This document shows positions 55,362 to 64,000 of a stretch of 64,000 bases of DNA, one piece after another. The DNA is taken from NCBI RefSeq assembly GCF_010093535.1, contig NW_022985182.1, positions 252,749-316,748 on the forward strand, written 5' to 3'. Within the stretch, counting starts at the first letter, position 1; each line of letters begins with the position of its first letter. The position numbers were made by a program, and so were the translations under genes. Below the pieces are notes generated by a model. The model ran no database searches. It worked only from the letters and a program-made list of their open reading frames with translations, and was not told where the DNA came from. Source of the stretch: Lindgomyces ingoldianus (lineage: Eukaryota; Ascomycota; Dothideomycetes; Pleosporales; Lindgomycetaceae).

Positions 55362-57389
55362 CTCGGTGGTGGGACTAGTCTCGACAGTATTAGCAGTAGG
55401 AAGCTTCAGGTTTGCAGAAGTGGGAGAGGAGGGAAGCGCAATCCCGTTTCCACTCGGCTCTTATATATTTGGATCTGCCTTGAACTCCCTTTATCGGCAT
55501 GTATACAAGAAAAGTCTATTCTCTCCAAACAATACCTGGTTGCGAAGCAGCAAAGAGTGGATAAAGAAAGAGAAACAAGATGGCCTAGGTCTGCTGCGAA
55601 TCAGCTCCTTTCTGCATTACCAGGATTATTATCCGGTGATATGGCGATTTAATTGCTTGGACCAACCTTCTTGACTGCCCTATATTTCCCTTATGTGTGG
55701 CACTTACCCCAGCTGTTATTGGGTTGTCGGCAAATATATTTCTTATGTATTCTTCATGATCCCTACTTGTTCATTGGCTCGCACAAGTACCGTGAGCCCC
55801 TAAAGTGCCTTACGTCACCGTGAATTTCTAGAAAGTCTGCGAGAAAGATGTTACGAACAACCAATAAAGGGAGGAACCATGGAATAACCAAGGCGAGGGT
55901 AGGGCACCGAAGCCTGACGGAAAGTAATCATGGGAAGCGAGACGCGGGGGCTAAGGGTAGCTGTAACGTGACATCCTCCCAACCAAGGAATCTTAGTAAT
56001 TGAAATCAAGAAAAATAGTCTTATCCCTGCTATAATAGTAAGTGTAAGCTCTAAAATAACAATAAAGAAGTAGAATGATATAGACTAGAGATTTTTCAAT
56101 TTAAGTCTTAGATTCTAATTCTTCAAAGTTAGCTTATGAAAAAGAAGTTAATCTTTGACCTCGAGTAATGCTGCTCACCGCTTTACTTTTATTAAAGTAA
56201 ATCGACTTATAGAACTAACAATTATTATGGAGTTCCTTTTTTACGCCAATAAAGCCTACTTTAGTGAATTTTCTAATACCCTCCTTCTTTTCTAAAAATC
56301 TAATAGCATTTTAGCTGCGAATTTGATGAACAATATCACTCTTCTCTGACACTAATTTATTATAAAACTTCGCTAAATGAGTGCTCACCAGCTTGACCTA
56401 ACTAGCCAGGCTCTTTTCTCCATCCTCGTTCCTCCTTTCAATCGAATTCGTTGCCCACGACCGTTAGCCGACAAATGTTTTCTCCTCAATGAGCCAGAAT
56501 GCCAAGTGATAAGCAGAAAATCTAATCTCTCCTTGTTGGCCGTAGATAGCCGTCATGTCTAAAATAGTATCGTTCCCATACCACTTCGCGTATGTTGGAA
56601 TAGCTCCACTTCTGTTATCAGCACTGCTCTCATTGCTGCCATGGCCATCACCACCACCAACATCATCTTCTCCGAACTCTGACTCTCAGCAGCGCGACCT
56701 ATCGTCCGACAGCTCATTTCGTCTGAGTCCGATTGTAAGGTAAGGTGTTCTTGGTCTTGAGTGCGGGGAATGGAAATGGATTGACAGGGAGTGTCGCGCA
56801 GGCCTTGGGATTTAATATAAAAAAATCCAGGCCACGCGTTCCCTTCTAGACCAAGATAAGGGGAACCCTGTGATGTAGGTGCAGCCCTTAGTTACCGCAT
56901 TCGTGGAGTGAAACTGTTGGGCAGGTGACTAAAGGGGTGCTTCGACAGCTGCCAATCGCACTAGCGTTCACTTGGAGTATCGTCGGGCCGTTAGCCCGAG
57001 CTCCCTCTAGAGAGCTAGCATCTGCCTCGCTAAGCTGCTCGATATCCAGACGAGTAAGGTTGAATGATTCATATCACAATTCCTCTATAATCCTGTGGTT
57101 GGGTGCATTACGATATTGGACAGTGAGATGAAAACAGAAAAATTTCATTATTAGCCCGACTGTACCAAAACGAGACTCCCTAAACCCAATCAAAATGCTT
57201 CTCCGCGTCCAGCTTTCTCTGTTTCCGCCTGGTTCAAGCACATTATACGAAATACAAGCGCCACTAGAACAAAATCCTATCCAATAACCGCAAGGCCAGA
57301 GGATATATCAGTCCAGGAAAGAACCCTACTCGTTGTCGGATGTAAACATCATACCCCTCCCCTTAGTAACCTCATGGAAGTTCTGCTTG
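55362..57389. other. 2-kb gene-free region, A+T-rich in the middle
   Basis: 55980-56350 is A+T-rich decayed DNA. The small ATG frame at 56555-56743 (62 codons, one hydrophobic stretch then Ser/Pro-rich) is too short and unsupported to call. Confidence 0.35.
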
Positions 57390-57780
57390 CAGAGTTGGGA
57401 CCCACCATGCGCTTGACAAGATAGTTAAGGTATCCAAATGTTTCGTGAAAGAGTCCGAAGGGCAGCTAGAGATCTTCTGCCTCGACGGTGTCTATGGGAG
57501 AGCGGATGATGAGGTTCACCCTCTCACTTTCAAGGCGCCTCGTCCGACAGGCGAGGGCTTCTCTACTTTCGTAGAACTTAGGATCGATGTTTGCGTAGAT
57601 GAAGGCCTCTAAGGATACTTCATAGGCAAGTCCAAACTACTGGGTGTTATAGTAAAAGCAGTAGAGTTTGCACTCGGGAACGACAACGAAAGATAACGCG
57701 AAATTTATTGCTCATGCTTGTGCCTTCAATGAATGTGCCTTAGGGTCTGAAATGCTGGAATGCCTTCGCGTGACGATACC
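57390..57780 (-). pseudogene. Stop-ridden remnant of an unrecognised conserved protein
   Basis: A single minus-strand frame from about 57780 to 57390 reads as convincing protein but for stops: INFALSFVVVPECKLYCFYY, then FGLAYEVSLEAFIYANIDP, ESREALACRTRRLESERVNL, IIRSPIDTVEAEDL, and after a TAG at 57466-57468, LPFGLFHETFGYLNYLVKR. Other in-frame stops are a TGA near 57713 and a TAG near 57650. All can be derived from CGA/CAG codons by C-to-T change. The protein family is not known to me; the frame continuity and composition argue for a once-real exon. Confidence 0.5.
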
Positions 57781-58987
57781 ACCTTCTCAAGGCAAACTAG
57801 GAGATATGATAGAGGCATGCAGTTTACATAGGATGGTCACTTTCCTCAAGACGATTTGCATACGGTACGGATCACCGAGCGACCGAGGAGTGGAAGAAAA
57901 GTGATAGGCCCGTGCAAGAAGGGCTGATGGTGCTAATAATGCCTGATTTGTAGCTGCTAGTAGACGAGAGAGAAGCAAGGTGGGCCTTGTAAACGTAGTG
58001 CGGGGTATAGTGAATTGACAGCTCCAATGCAGAATCTCTAGGCGTTAGAGATAAGGAGTTGAGGAGTGCGGTGAGGATCAAACTGGCAGATCCGCGATCA
58101 TATATTGCTATGTGCTTATTACCCTCATAATTTATTAAGGCATGCGCGAATGGAAGGGCGCATAGCTATAAGTTTAAACCCCCAAACAGATGCGAACCCT
58201 GAGAAGGAGCAGGTAGAACAACCGTGTCTTTTACAGAATGTCTAAGCTCGCCCATGGTTGATTGGATCGAGCCCAGCTTTACTCAACAGCAGTAGGAAAT
58301 TTTGGGCGGGAGATAACTTCGATTCTTCAGCTAAGTCCACTCAGAGTACAAAATAGACATTAAATGTGATCGCCGTTACTACCCTTGGATAGCATGCCTG
58401 CAACCTTTCTGGTAGCAATCCGGCATCCGCATTTTTCTGATCGCAATGAGCCATAGCACTGCCTGAAAGGTGCCGTTCGCAACCCGAGACTCTTTAACTG
58501 AAAGAAATGTTGCGATACAGACTCGATATGCTTTTGGGTAGGTGATCCTGGGACTGCCATCGCGGAGAACATTGCAAATGTCTCGACCAGTATGCCTACC
58601 AAGTGTGACCGAGTAAGAGTAATCACGCCACAATGTGGATCTAACGTCCGTTCTGCGGTGTTGGAGAGAGGGCCATAACAACACCCTATAGCAAGGGGTA
58701 GCCTGCATCTAACGAACAGCGAAGTCCGTTTACGGGTATATGGCGGAAGCTATGATGTACGAGAGACCGGGATGGAAGAGAGCTCGAAGCTTCTCTTTGA
58801 TTTCCTATACCTGCCCTACTACTAAGCCTCCGGCACAGTACTCGCAGCGCTAGGGAACTAACATTAAAGTTAATCCAATAATCCTAACTCTGGCTAGACT
58901 AACGTCTGCCCGGTGAGCCAGCGATTGATAGGGCCCGACAATTTAGTTCAGACCATACACCAGTCTGAAAAACGCTATCATCAAGCA
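57781..58987. other. Gene-free stretch
   Basis: Short frames only; possibly further decayed parts of the upstream exon(s) of the 57390-57780 remnant. The 3' flank of the kinase gene lies at its right end. Confidence 0.35.
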
Positions 58988-60244
58988 CTATCCATTCCAT
59001 TCTATGGAATTAAAATCTTTTGCTTCTACGCAAGCCTTTCTGGCTGCGTTCCAGTCAAAGTTAATGATGGGCTGCCTCAACAATGCTTCTGGATCTGCTA
59101 GATATTGCCCTACAAACAATGTCTTCGCTCGTAGCTTTGGAGTCTCGGTTTGACATTGGGCTTGATTGGGATCACATTGACATGCGCTGCAAACCCACCT
59201 TTGTATGCAGCAATAGTAATCAGAAGCGGGGTTCTTGAGTAATGATAATAATTGTTGTGCACTGAGTCGTTCTGAGGGTTCGGGATCCATCATGAAGAAG
59301 GCAAGATCCGCAATAAGAGACCCCATTCGTGGAAGAGTACATTGGTGATTGGCCATTTTATCCGTGGTCTTGCCGGTGTGTTGCAATTGTCCATCGGAAG
59401 ATTGTGAGAGGTTTGAGGTGAGCATTGTCTGTTCAGAAACCGCACACTTAGAAAATTCCGAGTGAAGCTCCACTGCTAAACTAGTGGACCAAAGGTAAAA
59501 TATCCAATGGGCAATAGACATAGAAGAGACCGAATATGCAGTTCCCTGACCAGATAAATCAGGGCGTTCGTGGATGAGGCGTGTTCTCGCACCCGCCGAG
59601 CAAATGGAAACCGTGGCAAGTTCTAAGAATACACATCCCAAGGAGAAGATATCTGCGGAGCGACCGCGTCTTGCAGAATCCTGAACAACTTCAGGAGCGC
59701 AATATCTGACGGTATGTGCACCAATGGAGCCATCAGTCCCAGAAGAGCCTTCCTCTCCCATGTCTTCTGCAAGCCCGAAATCTGTGAGGAGCACCGATCC
59801 GTTCTTGATTAGAATATTTGACGGCTTGATATCTTTGTGTCGGATCATTAACTGATGCACATAATTGATAGCCTGTATGAGGCATCCACACCAGCGAGAT
59901 ATGGGCTGTAGTAAGGTAACCCTACAAGGACCGGTGGTCCCGTCGATCTCGTCGAGCCAAGCTGAAAGGTCCGTTTCGGCAATGGGAAGCATGATGATGC
60001 CGAAATGTTGTCGCCACTGGTAGGTTTCAAAGACCGTGACGATGTGCCAGTGACGGAGCCGATGCATAATCCTAGCTTCTTCTTTGATCTTCTCGATTTG
60101 TTGTTCTCGCTTTGGAAAAACCTTCGGTAGTCGGAATAGCTTGCGTGCGTAAATGGCTCGATTCTGCAAGCGAGCCTCGACTTGATCTACAAAACCATAT
60201 GAACCCCTTCCTAGAAGGGCAGTGGAGGCGAAAGGGTCTTCCAT
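58988..60244 (-). CDS. Serine/threonine protein kinase with HKD catalytic loop
   Basis: 418 aa from the ATG at 60244. Kinase subdomains are all present: glycine loop LLGRGSYGFVDQV (12-17), Lys35 in YARKLF, C-helix glutamate in KEEARIMHRLRH, catalytic loop IRHKDIKPSNIL (136-138 HKD in place of HRD), DFGLAED (155-157), and CAPEV (183-185) as the APE motif. It is expected to be active, since Asp, Lys and Asn are kept. The frame is open 35 codons further upstream (to a GTG at 60349, with SFTLIHHDYNIEMEDPF), so a spliced upstream exon is possible. The long insert between the activation segment and the last helices (about 215-300) and the Cys-rich end (CSACQCDPNQAQC) are unusual. It belongs to an expanded fungal kinase group; the substrate is unknown. 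Confidence 0.82.
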   Translation of the reverse strand: MEDPFASTALLGRGSYGFVDQVEARLQNRAIYARKLFRLPKVFPKREQQIEKIKEEARIMHRLRHWHIVTVFETYQWRQHFGIIMLPIAETDLSAWLDEIDGTTGPCRVTLLQPISRWCGCLIQAINYVHQLMIRHKDIKPSNILIKNGSVLLTDFGLAEDMGEEGSSGTDGSIGAHTVRYCAPEVVQDSARRGRSADIFSLGCVFLELATVSICSAGARTRLIHERPDLSGQGTAYSVSSMSIAHWIFYLWSTSLAVELHSEFSKCAVSEQTMLTSNLSQSSDGQLQHTGKTTDKMANHQCTLPRMGSLIADLAFFMMDPEPSERLSAQQLLSLLKNPASDYYCCIQRWVCSACQCDPNQAQCQTETPKLRAKTLFVGQYLADPEALLRQPIINFDWNAARKACVEAKDFNSIEWNG

Positions 60245-60332
60245 TTCGATATTGTAATCGTGGTGGATAAGCGTAAAAGACGAGGGGGGGAGGCTAGTAT
60301 GCTTGTGGGAATACCCCAAGTCATCATGAAGT

Positions 60333-61213
60333 TCATCGTAAAAAGCCACATGAATTCTTCGGCGACCTGGCCAAAATCTTGACCTTTACGTTGGATTCAA
60401 CTGTGTGTATCTTCATGAAATTGATCCTTGTGAGCGGGTCTAATTTGTCATGGCTTGATTGTGGCTGAACTTTGATCGGCTCTAACATACCGGACCCCGG
60501 CCCCATAGCCATCTCGTATGACAATGGCTTCGGCGGATGCATTCCTGTGAAAGCGATAGAGTGGTGATGGAGGGCCTTGTTCGAGGTCACTCCCCGACGA
60601 TGGTAAGTTTGAAGTGGCCTCCTTCCCATCAGTATCAGCCAAGGCAAAAGTGAGGGCGTACCTACAGGCACGTACAGCAATTGTATCCTTCTCGAATTAC
60701 GATAAACCAACGAATTTTGACAAATACCGGCTCATGCAGAAATACGGGGCCGTTCACGGAAGTTGTCGACGAGGATACGTCACCAGCGACTTCTGGCCAT
60801 AAGACTTTGAACACCTTTCCCACCTTGAAGAATGTGTTCGTTCTTACTCTGAAACTTGGTTCGAGTGCTTCGCAGTGTCCCGAACTACCATTAATCTTTC
60901 TAGAAGGGGAATTCGTAGAATACCCGTTGCTCTCGGGTAATTGCCATAGTTTAGGTTGGTTAGTTGGCTGTGGATATAATTTTGCGCTCGGGGATTTCAC
61001 ATTCTCATTGCTTGTGGAGCTGTTCGCAAAATTGTCTGGTTCAGCACTTAGTAAGGATTCGACAGGAACCATATGGGGACGTTCAAAGTAACAAGGACGC
61101 TGCAAACCTTGAAGTGTATAGTTGTACGGCCCGTAAGACCTGTTTTCATATGGAAAACTCCAGGATGATGTGCTTTGATACTGCACGTTCTCCTGTGGTG
61201 GCAGTGTGTCCAA
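60333..61213 (-). CDS. DUF6590-domain protein, possibly 5'-truncated
   Basis: Exon 61213-60666 joins exon 60618-60333 by an intron with donor GTAGGT and acceptor GGAG. The join gives CTCLPLQTYHRRGV, the expected continuation of the DUF6590 core FFKVGKVFKVLWPEV, then KIRWFIVIREGYNCCTCL. The C-terminus (GMLEPIKVQPQSS, then LDPLTRINFMKIHTVESNVK) matches the end of this fungal domain, whose function is unknown. No good start is seen: the frame begins with TTG at 61213, and the earliest ATG lies at MVPVESLLSAEP. The sequence upstream is repeat DNA, so the true N-terminus may be lost or in an exon beyond it. The stop at 60333 lies 89 bp from the kinase ATG, within the kinase's possible upstream frame. 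Confidence 0.75.
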
Positions 61214-61989
61214 CCGTTAGTACACCTAATAGTACAGTACTGCAGTACACTAATTTTGGTCACGTACGTACGTACAGGGCATCTACTTAGTATACTGTAC
61301 TATACATAAGGCTGCTGTACTAACTATTTACAGTAGTTATATAAAATTTTTAGTAGTTTTAGGCAGTTAAAGGCAGGTTACTAAAAGCTAGAGGGCTTAT
61401 GTTTAGAGATTAATGCAGAGAATGCTGTTAGTGCGTGTTTTATTAGTAATTTTTTAATAAATTTAGTAACTATGCTATCTACTTTATTTTTTTACTTATT
61501 ATAATGTTTTAATTTTTATTTTAATTAATAACATCGTTATCTTAGCGTGTTACTACCTTATAGGCCCTATTTTTATAGGCTTTATCCTTATAAGCTTTAT
61601 CCTTACATGCCTTATCTAGCTGTTCTGCCACTTAGATATATTATGCTGCCTTATCCTAACACTTAGAGAAGGCCTGCATAGCCTTACCTAGCCTATCTAG
61701 GCTGTCCTTGCGTAAAGCAACTTCTTTAAAGCATATGTAAGATACCTAGGCTAAGAAGCACCTAAATAATGCCTACTATAATATTAAAATTACTTTTAAG
61801 ATTAACGTACTTTACAGGCAAGTTGCTTACACACCTAAGTTGCTTACTTTTGCTAAGACTCTACTAAACTACCCTTCCTACACTAATGCATTCCCTACAA
61901 CACTACTTAGACGCGCTAAAAGAACATTAGATACAGCTTACACTTTAAGCTTTTAAACAAGACATAAAACTCTTAAATAAATATGCTAT
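61214..61989. repeat. A+T-rich decayed repeat DNA
   Basis: At 61217-61280 palindromic words (TACAGTACTGCAGTAC, CACGTACGTACGTAC) mark an abrupt shift from gene to A+T-rich DNA, possibly a terminal repeat of a Tc1/mariner-type element; the opposite end was not found. From 61310 on, stops occur in every frame (TATA, TTAA, CTTA words), as in RIP-degraded repeats. CCTTATAGGCTTTATCCTTA-like words recur at 61555-61620. Confidence 0.45.
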
Positions 61990-62718
61990 AGCTATATATA
62001 AAGTTTTATAAAAAATAATAAATAACTATAGCGCTAGATAACTTTTATAAGTTAATTTTATAGCTAAATTATAAAGGCTAAGTAATAAAAAAAGTAGGTA
62101 ATTATTAAGACTATACTTAAGCTATATGTGTAAGAAATTTCTCCTTAGATAGCATTTATAGCTAATATAGCTAATTCTTTGCGCGCTAAGCATAATCTAG
62201 GCTATGTTTACATAAACTAGCCTAGTATTTTTATAAAGTGTTATTTAAAGCTTAAAGTAAAGTTTTAAGCATAAGTATAGTTAAGAGATACCTAGCTAAT
62301 TATAAACCTTATTTTACTAAAGTTATACATGTTATTATCCTAGATGCTATACTTAGCTTTAATATTCTCTATAAGGCTAAACCTGCTTTAAATTACCTTA
62401 GGACTTTTATAAAGAGCTCTTTTATAGTTATACTTACGCTTAAATGTTACTTTAAGCTTTAAATAACGCTTTACAAACATACTAGGCTAGTTTATGCAAA
62501 CATAGCCTAGATTATGCTTAGCGCGCAAAGAATTAGCTATATTAGCTATAAATGCTATCTAAAGGGAAATTTCTTATATATATAGCTTAAGTATAGTCTT
62601 AATAATTACCTGCTTTTTTTTATTACCTAGCTTTTATAATTTAGCTATAGAATTAGCTTATAAAAGTTGTCTAGTGCTATAGTTATTTATTATCTTTTAT
62701 AAGACTTTGCATATAGCT
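61990..62718. repeat. Large palindrome: 290-bp inverted arms, about 147-bp spacer
   Basis: The left arm 61990-62280 and right arm 62428-62718 are reverse complements with scattered, mostly transition, differences. For example CTTTGCGCGCTAAGCATAAT at 62177 faces ATTATGCTTAGCGCGCAAAG at 62512. Arm ends are AGCTATATA (left) and the complement of ATATAGCT (right). The arms are A+T-rich and without coding frames. This is a foldback (MITE-like) structure or an inverted duplication of repeat DNA; the transitions look like RIP. Confidence 0.75.
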
Positions 62719-63036
62719 TGTCACGATTGTGCACGAGTAAGGTTATAGAGCTTCACAGAGGTCTAGTTTAATTACTATGTAAGGTATTATAGTAGGTACA
62801 AGACGTTGTGTGAGGAACAAGAAGGTTTAAAAAAAAATTAGTAATTAAATACTTAGCTTAAAAGTCTAAGCGCTTTAAGTATAAATTAAGCCTATTTTAA
62901 GTTTAGTTAGTGTTAAAGTAGTTTATACTTAAGTTTATGTCTATGTTATGTTGTGTTTATGTTAGACGTGCACTAATAATACTCTAGTACACGTCTAATA
63001 CAGTTATGTCTAGGATCTAGGAAGGATACTGTGACA
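62719..63036 (-). mobile_element. LTR (318 bp) of a retrotransposon in minus orientation
   Basis: The segment is bounded by TGTCACGATTG and ATACTGTGACA, i.e. terminal inverted TGTCAC/GTGACA. Directly to its right, read on the minus strand, is AAGAGGGGAGTAC followed by TGTCACAG. That is a polypurine tract abutting the TG of a 3' LTR, so this is the 3' LTR of an element transcribed right to left. Ty3/Gypsy is the likelier class, which is inference. The LTR is moderately A+T-rich. Confidence 0.65.
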
Positions 63037-64000
63037 GTACTCCCCTCTTATTAAAAAGGGAATCCTTTACATTAGTAGTTCTAGCATTAGGTTGTCTTTA
63101 TTAGAGTATAAGTTTAGTTTAGATAGGTATTAGGCGTAAAATTAGGTTACTATAGAGTTTTTTTTATAGAGCTTTTACAGGTTCCTATAACAGTTTGTTA
63201 TATCTAGTCTATTTTATAAGGTATTTATAAATACATTTTTTTTTATTAAACTAGATCTATTTAACATCTTCTATAACATATTTTAGTTTGTTATTTATAA
63301 TAACAGGTTTAAGTAGCAGGTTTAGCTATTTAAGTAAATAGTTAGATTTAAAAGCTGCTTAGCACAGCAATAATATGTAGAACACAAGGTGTATCTTTAT
63401 GCTATTAGGTAGGATTAATTAGTAAGCGTATAATAAGACTATATAGGCTACTATAAAAGGGCTAAGGTTTTTCTAATTAAGTTTCTTTAATTATTAGTTT
63501 ATTTAGATATTTCTAGCATCTAGCTAGACTTTCTTACTAGCTGCATACGTAGGGGCAGAAGTTTAGAATTAGTTTATATACTCTTATTAAAAAGCTTAAG
63601 CCTATGTAAGCTTTTTATAAATATATTTAGATATATTTTAAATTTTATTAATAAGTCTATTTACATCTGTTACTTATATAGATTAATAAGTTAGTTAGGA
63701 GGTATTTAAAAGTAGTTTAAATTTTATTTAAAGGTAGTATCTATAGTTTACTAAAAATAAAAATACTTATATTAATTTAGATGTTATGTTATTAGCTTTA
63801 AACTATGCTATAGCTAACTATTTTACCTAGTTATCTTACTAGTAGTTTATGTACACTTATAAAACTTATTTTATTATAGCATTTACATTCTTAGTTTAGC
63901 TGTTAGTGTCAGATTTGCGCACCTACTGTCAAGACAGGAGGAACGCTTGACGAAAGCTGCTACATAGTACGAGCAATAAGCTCGAACAGTATGTTGCTGT
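63037..64000 (-). mobile_element. Internal 3' part of the same retroelement, decayed, runs off window
   Basis: It begins with the polypurine tract (complement of GTACTCCCCTCTT). It continues as A+T-rich DNA with stops in all frames up to about 63900, where a less A+T-rich 100 bp follows (GATTTGCGCACC, GACAGGAGGAACGC). No reverse transcriptase or integrase motif can be read, in keeping with heavy RIP-like decay. The 5' LTR would lie beyond the right edge. Confidence 0.5.

Noticed and set aside
62719..63036. Reading the LTR as a 5' LTR on the plus strand
   Set aside because: The sequence after it (GTACTCCCC) is not a tRNA primer-binding site, whereas its complement is a good polypurine tract.
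61214..64000. Centromere or telomere-proximal sequence
   Set aside because: A+T richness alone is explained by RIP-like decay of transposons; no telomere repeats or satellite periodicity were seen.

Overview
The window is nuclear DNA of a filamentous ascomycete (Pezizomycotina; a helotialean or other leotiomycete would fit, but that is inference). Genes carry short introns of about 45-95 bp with GTANGT donors, CTAAC/CTGAC branch sites and YAG acceptors. The gene set (nuo9.5, AA9 monooxygenases, DUF3292, DUF1996, DUF6590, RTA1, ECM4-type GST) is characteristically fungal. Intron-containing genes were rebuilt by hand by matching splice sites to reading frame; exon limits are in each entry.

Layout. 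(1) 1-17.7 kb is accessory: two ankyrin genes or gene parts at the left edge, a decayed PLP aminotransferase, A+T-rich decayed DNA, a small orphan gene, a dual-specificity phosphatase, an MDR dehydrogenase, a membrane-protein remnant flanked by two copies of a short LTR, a tRNA-Phe(GAA) gene on the minus strand, and an AAA-ATPase pseudogene with in-frame stops. (2) 17.8-45.3 kb is the gene-dense core: CDF zinc transporter, small zinc-binding protein, WBP1, complex I 9.5 kDa subunit, BTB protein, glutathione transferase, RTA1 protein, then (after a 3.4-kb gap with an NLR-like pseudogene and a tandem repeat) clathrin light chain, RTT103-like CID protein, CDC37, a GFA/CENP-V fold protein, AA9 LPMO, an orphan, a secreted protein and a second AA9 LPMO. 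(3) 46-64 kb is again repeat-rich: a solo LTR, a DUF3292 membrane protein, a pair of apparently nested hAT-like elements (one with a perfect 8-bp target duplication), a secreted DUF1996 protein, a stop-ridden pseudogene, a protein kinase and a DUF6590 gene that nearly overlap, and finally about 2.8 kb of strongly A+T-rich DNA with a 290-bp-arm palindrome directly abutting an LTR of a retroelement that runs out of the window.

The central block serves general cell functions: ER N-glycosylation, respiration, Hsp90 client loading, clathrin traffic, Pol II termination and zinc homeostasis. The two LPMOs and the secreted proteins point to plant-biomass use. Decayed genes often show stops explicable by C-to-T change (CAA/CAG/CGA to TAA/TAG/TGA) and lie beside A+T-rich DNA, as expected if repeat-induced point mutation (RIP) acted here.

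The most unusual item is the tRNA-Phe gene at 13711-13858. Besides a normal 17-nt tRNA intron after position 37, its anticodon stem is split by a 58-nt segment with all the marks of a spliceosomal GC-AG intron (GCAAGT donor, ACTAAC branch site, ATAG acceptor). Removing both gives a complete cloverleaf.
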